Origin: CAZZEX01 sp964653285
GTDB lineage: Bacteria; Chloroflexota; Anaerolineae; B4-G1
Assembly: GCA_964653285.1 (NCBI GenBank)
Contig: CAZZEX010000009.1
Coordinates: forward strand, 11,503-75,502
Length of the DNA stretch: 64,000 nt
Direction of reading: 5' to 3'
Positions 58,176 to 64,000 of this stretch are shown here, piece after piece (the stretch's first letter is position 1; each line of letters starts with the position of its first letter). Position numbers and translations under genes: made by a program. The notes below the pieces were generated by a model. It saw only the letters and a program-made list of their open reading frames with translations, had not been told where the DNA came from and ran no database searches.

Positions 58176-61115
58176 ATGACAACAGAACAACAAGATGTGC
58201 ACTCACCGGCCCCAGAAGATACTGAACCCGCCATCCCCTCAGAGCCTGAACACCAATACCGTTTCAAAAAGGGCGATCAGATCGCCGACCGTTACAAGGT
58301 TATCGCCCCTCTGGGATTCGGCGGCTTCGCTGAAGTCTACCACTGTCAGGACACCGAGCTGGGTAGGGACGTGGCAGTGAAAGCGTTAACTGAGAAAGGG
58401 GCAGGCCTTGAGGAGGCGCGCGCTGCTGCCCGGCTAAAGCATCCCAGCATCATCCGGGTTTACGAGATGCTCATACCGGAAGATGAGATGCCTATTATCG
58501 TATTCGACTATGTAGCGGGTGACACGCTGGAGGCACGTCTGAACAAGGCTCAATACAGGCGGTTGTCTTTGAGTGATGAAACGCTGCGTATCATCCGCCA
58601 GATCTCTGAGGCCCTGGACTACGCCCACGAAAGGGGGGTCATCCATCGGGACATCAAACCCAGCAACATCATTCTGGACCGTCAGGGAAATGCCTACCTG
58701 ACCGACTTTGGCCTGGCCGAGGTGAAAAAGCCAGAAGGAGTATCGGTGCACAGTGTGTATGTTCAGCGCCTAAGCGGTACCATCCCCTACATGGCCCCCG
58801 AGCAACTGAAAGAGGGAAAACCAGGCGATGAGCGCAGTGATCTCTACTCCCTGGGAGTCGTTGTGTACGAGGTGCTGACTGGTCAGCTCCCCTACCGGGG
58901 ACCGGGTACCGGTATGATCGTCCAAATCGTCACCAGCGAGCCACTTCCTCCCACCTTAGCCAACCCAGAGCTCCCCAAAGGCATCGAGCCGGTATTGCTG
59001 CGAGTGCTGGACAAAAACCCCGAGAAGCGCTACTCTTCTTGCCATGCCTTCGCCAGGGAATTGAAAAAGGCCTCCGATGCTTACGTGAAGGCAAGCGCCC
59101 AGTATGAGCAGGCCGAGGAGCATTTTGAGGCCGGAAGATGGCGACAGGCGCTGGCCGCCTTCGAGGCGCTGGAAGACCGGGCACCAGGCTTCAAGGATAC
59201 CGCTCGCTACCTGGAGCAGGCCCGCCATCAAGTCCGGCTGTTGGAGCTCTACGAGCAGGCTCAGAAGGCCCTGAAACAGGGAAAGTACCAGGACGCCCTG
59301 GACACGCTGAACGTCCTGACCCAACTGGCCCCCGACTATGACGTGGCCAATCTCCGCGCGCAAGGCCGAGAAGGACTGGCCCAGCAGGAAAAACAAAGCC
59401 TGGATGAACAGTACCAGCAGGCCGTGCAGCAGTTCCAAAAGGGGGAATACCGGGCCTGCCTGGACACCCTGGCCGTGATCCGCGAGCGAGACCTGGACTA
59501 CCCCGACCCCGAGGGGATCGAAGCGCCGGCCCGGAAGAAGGTGAAACGGCAACAACGGCTGCGTGCCCTCTACACTCAGGGCGTGGAGCAGATGGGCCAG
59601 GCGCAGTGGGAGGAGGCCATCGCCACGTTCCAGGAACTGCGGGTGGAAGCGCCCGGCTACGAGGACGTCGAGACCCGGCTGGCGATGGCCCGCCACATGG
59701 GCCGGATGTCCTCCTTCTTACGGGAGGCGAGAGATTCCCTGGATCAAGGAAGTTTCGCCGCCTGTGTGGACAAGCTGGACGAGTTGCAACGGGTAGACGC
59801 CAACTACAAACAGGACGAAGTTGCTGGACTGCGGCAGGAAGCGCTGAACCGGTTGCACGAGCGAGCCAAACGCTTGATACAGGAGAAAAAGTTCAAAGAG
59901 AGCCTGGCCGCCCTGGCCGAGCTGCGAAAGCGTTCCCCAGACTACTCGGGCGTGGAGGAGTTGGAGACCCAGGCTCAAGAGGGCATCCGGATCCGCGACC
60001 TGCGAGAGAAGCTAGACGGCCTGTACCAGCAGGCTGTGGAGCACCTCAACAAGAAAGATCACGCGGAGGCGCTTGAGCTTTGGCAAACAATCCAGCAACA
60101 GAAAGAAGACCTGGACTATCCCGATCCGCGGGATGTCGAGAGCCGGGCCAGGGACGGCCTGTGTACGAACCTTTACAACCAGGCCCTGGTAGTGCTGGCC
60201 CAGAAGGACCCTCACCAGGCATTGGAGCTGTGGCACCAGGTCCACGACGTGGACCCCCATTACTCCGATAGCCAGCGGGTCGAGGAGCGAGCCCAGGAAG
60301 CGATACAGCGGCAGAAGAGGGTTCGGCAGTGGGCCATCCGCATCGGAGGTGGGGCCATCGCGCTGGTCTTGCTGGGCATTCTCGTCGCTGTGATTATAAA
60401 GAATTGCAGTGGTCCAGCAGTATTACCCACAGTCACGCCAACCTGGACCCCGACGCCCACGTCAACGGCCACACCCACAGCTACAGCAACCCCGTCTCCT
60501 TCGCCTACGCCTACAGCCACGCCAACACGAACCCCCTCGCCCACACCGACGCCCACGAGCACCACATATCCTACGGCCACGGCCATCATGTCCGCCGGCA
60601 TCTTCGCCGCGCCGGATGCTGACTCGGCAACCCTGGGCGGAGTTAGCGTGGGAGAGCAGGTTTTGGTGTTGGGGCGTTCTGCCCACGGAGAGTGGTTCTA
60701 CGTCCGCGACGATCAGGACGTGGAAGGCTTCGCCTACGCCCCCCTCTTCGACTGGGCGGGGGATTTCGAGTCGCTTCCCGTCAAGACGCCCACCACCACG
60801 CCTCCACCTGCCACCCCCACCCCTACAACCCCGTACCCTCCCCTGGAGATAGACCTCTGGCATCTCCCCTGGACCGGAAAATGTGAGGGGGGAGGATGGT
60901 ATATGTCTGTCTACATCCAGGGACGGGGTGGCGACGGGGTCTACACTTATTACTGGAACGGGGAGAAAGTGGCCGGCCCGCTGGCCAACGAAGACTATAC
61001 CTTTGAGGTGTACAGCGTCGGCGAGACAATCGTTGGCACCGGCAAGGTGGTCTCAGGAGACGGACAGGCAATCGAGAAGGATCTCCTTATTCCAGCGCCC
61101 GATTGCGCCAGGTAG
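58176..61115 (+). CDS. Ser/Thr protein kinase with TPR repeats, membrane helix and SH3-like domain
   Basis: The protein is 979 aa from the ATG at 58176, which has GGGAG seven bases upstream. The ATG at 58170 is too close to it. The kinase domain (~35-300) is complete: GFGGFAEVYHC, VAVKAL, VIHRDIKPSN, LTDFGLAEV, YMAPEQL. About nine TPR-like helical repeats follow (~305-710). A single membrane helix (IALVLLGILVAVII, ~732-746) leads to a Thr/Pro-rich extracellular linker and an SH3b-like domain (~810-860), then a beta domain. It is a PknB-type transmembrane kinase. It is probably the signalling partner of the upstream nuclease-FGE-EAD protein. Confidence 0.92.
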   Translation: MTTEQQDVHSPAPEDTEPAIPSEPEHQYRFKKGDQIADRYKVIAPLGFGGFAEVYHCQDTELGRDVAVKALTEKGAGLEEARAAARLKHPSIIRVYEMLIPEDEMPIIVFDYVAGDTLEARLNKAQYRRLSLSDETLRIIRQISEALDYAHERGVIHRDIKPSNIILDRQGNAYLTDFGLAEVKKPEGVSVHSVYVQRLSGTIPYMAPEQLKEGKPGDERSDLYSLGVVVYEVLTGQLPYRGPGTGMIVQIVTSEPLPPTLANPELPKGIEPVLLRVLDKNPEKRYSSCHAFARELKKASDAYVKASAQYEQAEEHFEAGRWRQALAAFEALEDRAPGFKDTARYLEQARHQVRLLELYEQAQKALKQGKYQDALDTLNVLTQLAPDYDVANLRAQGREGLAQQEKQSLDEQYQQAVQQFQKGEYRACLDTLAVIRERDLDYPDPEGIEAPARKKVKRQQRLRALYTQGVEQMGQAQWEEAIATFQELRVEAPGYEDVETRLAMARHMGRMSSFLREARDSLDQGSFAACVDKLDELQRVDANYKQDEVAGLRQEALNRLHERAKRLIQEKKFKESLAALAELRKRSPDYSGVEELETQAQEGIRIRDLREKLDGLYQQAVEHLNKKDHAEALELWQTIQQQKEDLDYPDPRDVESRARDGLCTNLYNQALVVLAQKDPHQALELWHQVHDVDPHYSDSQRVEERAQEAIQRQKRVRQWAIRIGGGAIALVLLGILVAVIIKNCSGPAVLPTVTPTWTPTPTSTATPTATATPSPSPTPTATPTRTPSPTPTPTSTTYPTATAIMSAGIFAAPDADSATLGGVSVGEQVLVLGRSAHGEWFYVRDDQDVEGFAYAPLFDWAGDFESLPVKTPTTTPPPATPTPTTPYPPLEIDLWHLPWTGKCEGGGWYMSVYIQGRGGDGVYTYYWNGEKVAGPLANEDYTFEVYSVGETIVGTGKVVSGDGQAIEKDLLIPAPDCAR

Positions 61116-61123
61116 CCGGAACT

Positions 61124-61153
61124 ACCAGGGGCTCCTCGCGGGGAGCCCCTGGT
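61124..61153 (+). terminator. Perfect hairpin after the kinase gene
   Basis: ACCAGGGGCTCC (61124-61135) pairs perfectly with GGAGCCCCTGGT (61142-61153) around TCGCGG, followed by TCC. The stem is strong but the T-tract is short. Confidence 0.65.
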
Positions 61154-61256
61154 TCCATACCCCAGCTCAGCCCTCGCCCCTCCTGCGGGGGCATCCTTCT
61201 TTCGCCGCAGGATCACGTTTCATGTATGTGGCATCAGGCTCAATGAGGTCGCGACC

Positions 61257-62165
61257 TTGGGAGTGGAAACAGCAGGGCAGACAGTGTCTCACTTTGTAGA
61301 TCCGCTTCGCCTGCCTCCGCGCGTGCTCTGGAAAGGACTTCTTGCCGCACTCGCGGCGTACATTTTTGTGGTCGAGCCCAGTCGCCTGGTCGTGCGCCGG
61401 GTGGACGTCCCCATCCCCGGCCTGCCGCAGGCGTTGAACGGGCTCAAGATCGGCCAACTCAGCGACCTGCATCTGGGGCGGATGATGACGCGCTCTCGCA
61501 TCGAGCGGGCGGTCGCGCTGATGGTGGCCGAGACGCCGGACCTGGTCGCGCTGACTGGTGACTTCGTGTCCCACTGGCAGGGTTACGCCGCCGAGTATCC
61601 CGAGATCCTGGCCCCGCTCCGCCCCAGGCTGGGAATCTTTGCCTGCACGGGCAATCACGATCACTGGACCGATCCCGAGGCTGTGACCACGGCCTTGCGG
61701 GCCGCCAGTGTCACAGTGCTGCGCAACCAACATCAACTCGTGACCACTGGCGGGGCGCAGTTGTGCCTCATCGGCATTGACGACGTTGGGGCCTCTGGGC
61801 TAAGCTCTCACCACGCCGATCCGGCCGACGACCTGCCCGCTGCCCTTGCCGGCAGCCCGCTTTCTGACGTGGTCCGTCTGCTGCTGGTGCACAACCCGGA
61901 TTTCGCGATGGGGCCGGTCTTTGCCAGGGAGACGGCACACCGCCCGATCCACCTGGTGCTCTCGGGCCACACCCACGGCGGCCAGGTGCGGTTGCCGCTG
62001 GTTGGCGCGCCGCGTCTCCCGTCACGGTACGGACAACTGTTTGGCGGCGGACTGGTGCAGGTAGCAGGGACGCAGGTCTACGTCAGCCGAGGCGCGGGCT
62101 CGTCGTGGTCGGTGCGCTTCAACTGTCCACCCGAGGTGAACGTCCTCACGCTGCGGTCGGCGTGA
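61257..62165 (+). CDS. Membrane-anchored metallophosphoesterase, YkuE-like
   Basis: The protein is 302 aa. I chose the TTG at 61257, which has GAGGT about eight bases upstream; GTG codons at 61263 and 61284 are alternatives. One membrane helix (LLAALAAYIFVVE) is near residue 30. The calcineurin-like core is complete: KIGQLSDLHLGRM (D-x-H), VALTGDFVS (G-D), CTGNHDHW (G-N-H-D), VRLLLVHNPDF (His) and LVLSGHTHGGQVRLP (G-H-x-H). Family members hydrolyse phosphate esters such as lipid A precursors or UDP-diacylglucosamine. Substrate is not predictable here. Confidence 0.88.
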   Translation: MGVETAGQTVSHFVDPLRLPPRVLWKGLLAALAAYIFVVEPSRLVVRRVDVPIPGLPQALNGLKIGQLSDLHLGRMMTRSRIERAVALMVAETPDLVALTGDFVSHWQGYAAEYPEILAPLRPRLGIFACTGNHDHWTDPEAVTTALRAASVTVLRNQHQLVTTGGAQLCLIGIDDVGASGLSSHHADPADDLPAALAGSPLSDVVRLLLVHNPDFAMGPVFARETAHRPIHLVLSGHTHGGQVRLPLVGAPRLPSRYGQLFGGGLVQVAGTQVYVSRGAGSSWSVRFNCPPEVNVLTLRSA

Positions 62166-62264
62166 GCCGCTCACCTGCGCTCCAGGAACAGACGCGCAGG
62201 CACAGCCGTTCCCGCGCATACTATGTGATAGGCGCATTTGCTATCCCCTGACCGGAGGTCAAAG

Positions 62265-62402
62265 ATGGCACACCATGGAGAGGTGCAACGGACGATTGAA
62301 CAGATTGTGAGGTGTATCATTACACACGATGAAGTTGCTGCTTCACCGGAAGATGCAGGACGACTGGCAACACTCGTGCGTGAGAAGTTCGCTGGCGCAT
62401 AG
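62265..62402 (+). CDS. Small helical protein, 45 aa
   Basis: CCGGAGG lies seven bases before the ATG at 62265, and the frame ends in TAG at 62400-62402. The peptide is MAHHGEVQRTIEQIVRCIIT, then HDEVAASPEDAGRLATLVRE and KFAGA. The pattern of hydrophobic residues at 3-4 spacing suggests two helices. I do not recognise the family. It lies between the phosphoesterase and the convergent MurJ gene. Nothing else is seen in 62166-62430. Confidence 0.6.
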   Translation: MAHHGEVQRTIEQIVRCIITHDEVAASPEDAGRLATLVREKFAGA

Positions 62403-62430
62403 AAGCGCGCCATGAGCAGACACTCGTCGT

Positions 62431-63963
62431 TCAACCGGCTCGTCTTAGCAGCAGCCCCAGGAACTCGCGCACCTCCTCGCTGCCCAGCAGGAGCGCCGCC
62501 AGCGCGTAGGTCGCAGCCCCCACCGCCAGCCCGCTCGTGCCAGTCACGAGCAGCCCCGCATCGGGCAGCAGCGTGCAGAAAACGACCACCGCCCCCCCCA
62601 TCAGCGCCGACGCAGCCCCCGTCCGCGCCAGCGACGCACCCAATGCCCGCCCCTCGATTCCACCCAGCCGCCACTGCGCTACCAGCAGCAGGATCATCAC
62701 CTGCAGGCCAGCCCCCAGGGAGTTGGAGAGGGCGATGGAGCCGTGGGCCAGATACGGCAGCAGCAACCACCCCAGCCCTGCGTTCATCGCCAGCCCACCC
62801 AGCGCCGCCCAGAACGGCGTCCACATATCCCGCTGGGCGTAGAACAGCCGGCTGACCACCTCCAGCGCGCTGTGGGCCGCCAATCCCAAGGCGAAGAACT
62901 GCAGCGCCCAGTAGACCCGGTCGGTGGCGGTCGCGTCGAACTCGCCACGTTGGAAAAAGAGCGCTGTCAGCGGGCGGCCCAGCACGAGTAGTCCGACCGC
63001 CGCCGGCACTGCGAGCGCCAGCACCAGCCGCAACGCCCAAGAGGCCGTGCGGCGCAGCCCATCCCGGTCGCCCGCGTTGGCCCGCTCAGCCAGCGTCGGG
63101 AAGACGGTCAGCCCCAGCGCCGTGCCGATGACCGTCTCCGGGAACTGCATCAGCCGCCAACTGTACTCGTAGGCAGAGATCGCCCCTGCCGGAAGATGCG
63201 AGCCCAGAAAAGTGGGCAGCACGAAATTCAGGTAGGTGGCCCCCAGGCCCAGCGCCCGCGGCCCCATCAGCGCCAGCACCGCTCGCAGGTCGGGATGACG
63301 CAGGGTGAGCCACCAGCGGGCGCGGTAGCGGATCAGCCCAGGCGTCTGGATCAGAAAGTGGCCCACGGTCCCCACCAGCCCCCCCCACGCCAGTCCGAAG
63401 ATACCCCAGCGCGGGGCCAGCCACAGCGCCCCCGCGATGCGGCCCAGCGTGTAGCAAATCGGGGCGGCGGCGGGAAGCAGGAAATGCTGGTGGGCTTGCA
63501 GCACGCTCATCACGATGCCGCCGGCGCTGGAGATGACGGTCTGGAGCAGTACCAGCCGCATCAGCCGTGCCGCCAGAGCCATCCGCTCAGCATCAAAGCC
63601 TGGAGCGACGGCGCGGACGACCTGGGGGGCGAAGATGGCCGCCACTAAACTCACCCCCGCCACGATCAGGAGCGCCCAGTTGATCACCGCCGAGACTAGC
63701 CGCCAGACTCCCTCCCGGTCGCCCTGGACGATGCGGGCGGAGAGAATGGGGATGAGAGCGGTCGCCATCGCGCTCCCCGCGACGACGGTGAAGAGCCCGT
63801 CAGGGAGTTCGAAAGCGGCGTAGTAGGCATCGAGTTCAGCGGAGGCACCGAAGGCGTGGCCGATGGCAGCGTCGCGCACCAGCCCCAGCAGTTTGTCGGC
63901 GGCGAAGAAGAGAGCGACCAGCACGGCGGAGCGGGCAACGTGAGAACTAGTACTTGAACACAT
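62431..63963 (-). CDS. murJ: Lipid II flippase MurJ/MviN-like
   Basis: The protein is 510 aa with about 14 membrane helices, the MurJ/MviN architecture. The first blocks ADKLLGLVRDAAIGHAFGAS and LDAYYAAFELPDGLFTVVAG match the family hallmark. The repeated LPYLAHGSIALSNSLGAGLQ and AERANAGDRDGLRRTASWAL are also typical. It flips lipid II across the cytoplasmic membrane for peptidoglycan synthesis. In Chloroflexota, which vary in wall type, MurJ-like proteins may serve other lipid-linked glycans. The ATG is 37 bases from the window edge; AAGAGGAG is about 15 bases upstream of it. Confidence 0.9.
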   Translation of the reverse strand: MCSSTSSHVARSAVLVALFFAADKLLGLVRDAAIGHAFGASAELDAYYAAFELPDGLFTVVAGSAMATALIPILSARIVQGDREGVWRLVSAVINWALLIVAGVSLVAAIFAPQVVRAVAPGFDAERMALAARLMRLVLLQTVISSAGGIVMSVLQAHQHFLLPAAAPICYTLGRIAGALWLAPRWGIFGLAWGGLVGTVGHFLIQTPGLIRYRARWWLTLRHPDLRAVLALMGPRALGLGATYLNFVLPTFLGSHLPAGAISAYEYSWRLMQFPETVIGTALGLTVFPTLAERANAGDRDGLRRTASWALRLVLALAVPAAVGLLVLGRPLTALFFQRGEFDATATDRVYWALQFFALGLAAHSALEVVSRLFYAQRDMWTPFWAALGGLAMNAGLGWLLLPYLAHGSIALSNSLGAGLQVMILLLVAQWRLGGIEGRALGASLARTGAASALMGGAVVVFCTLLPDAGLLVTGTSGLAVGAATYALAALLLGSEEVREFLGLLLRRAG

Positions 63964-64000
63964 GGATTTTGATAGATGCTCCTCTTGAGGTAAAATAGGG

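Overview
This 64-kb window is GC-rich bacterial chromosome, most likely from a Chloroflexota (Anaerolineae-like) organism. That is an inference from gene content and style: threonine/proline-rich linkers on surface proteins, an RNA polymerase alpha-CTD-like domain fused to an exported hydrolase, a fused NuoCD, tungsten aldehyde oxidoreductase and indolepyruvate oxidoreductase, large standalone Ser/Thr kinases, and many short repeats. Promoters where readable are ordinary sigma70 type (TTGnCn, 17-bp spacer, TAnAAT), and many genes have clear Shine-Dalgarno sequences. I found no rRNA, tRNA or CRISPR array.

Layout. 1-3 kb: the end of a molybdenum hydroxylase (xanthine dehydrogenase family) operon. 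3-7 kb (minus): aldehyde:ferredoxin oxidoreductase coupled to a J-domain-like coiled-coil protein, and a lipoprotein. 7-11 kb: folC and lon. 11-13 kb: a candidate orphan small RNA with its own promoter and terminator, two copies of a structured repeat, and two small alpha+beta proteins. 13-18 kb (minus): a tightly coupled nuoB-nuoCD-nuoI-ricT-small ORF-M20 peptidase operon. 18.6-35.9 kb (minus): a defence island. It has a BREX type 4-like core (BrxC/PglY ATPase, PglZ, BrxL) preceded by a DUF4007-like protein and a degenerate BrxF-like P-loop protein, then a cassette of retropepsin, DUF5678-like and TIGR04255 proteins, a type IIG/PglX-like adenine methylase and a RelE-type toxin-antitoxin pair. 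36-38 kb: a SufR-like Fe-S regulator and a B12-binding radical SAM enzyme. 38-50 kb: three exported or membrane-anchored glycosidase-like proteins, a GT39 membrane glycosyltransferase, RtcA and RNase Z, interrupted by a MITE-like element and a Phd/VapC module. 50-53 kb: iorA, a small ORF and iorB. 53-56 kb (minus): a cellulose-synthase-like GT2 and a GAF-PAS adenylate cyclase, then a broken transglutaminase gene. 56.7-61 kb: a nuclease-FGE-effector-associated-domain protein followed by a TPR Ser/Thr kinase, probably a signalling/conflict pair. 61-64 kb: metallophosphoesterase, a small ORF and MurJ.

Themes. (1) The 18-36 kb island looks like a non-canonical BREX variant. The usual BrxP sulfotransferase-like partner is absent from the window, and DUF4007, BrxF-like and retropepsin-cassette genes are present. 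(2) The genome is invaded by very short repeats that often sit inside open genes: heptanucleotide tandem arrays at seven places, a palindrome inside the molybdenum hydroxylase, GC-rich hairpins, and a hairpin-chain MITE. (3) Several small ORFs with good ribosome binding sites or ATGA coupling lie between longer genes and would be missed by length cut-offs. (4) The 56.7-61 kb pair is a second candidate conflict system.
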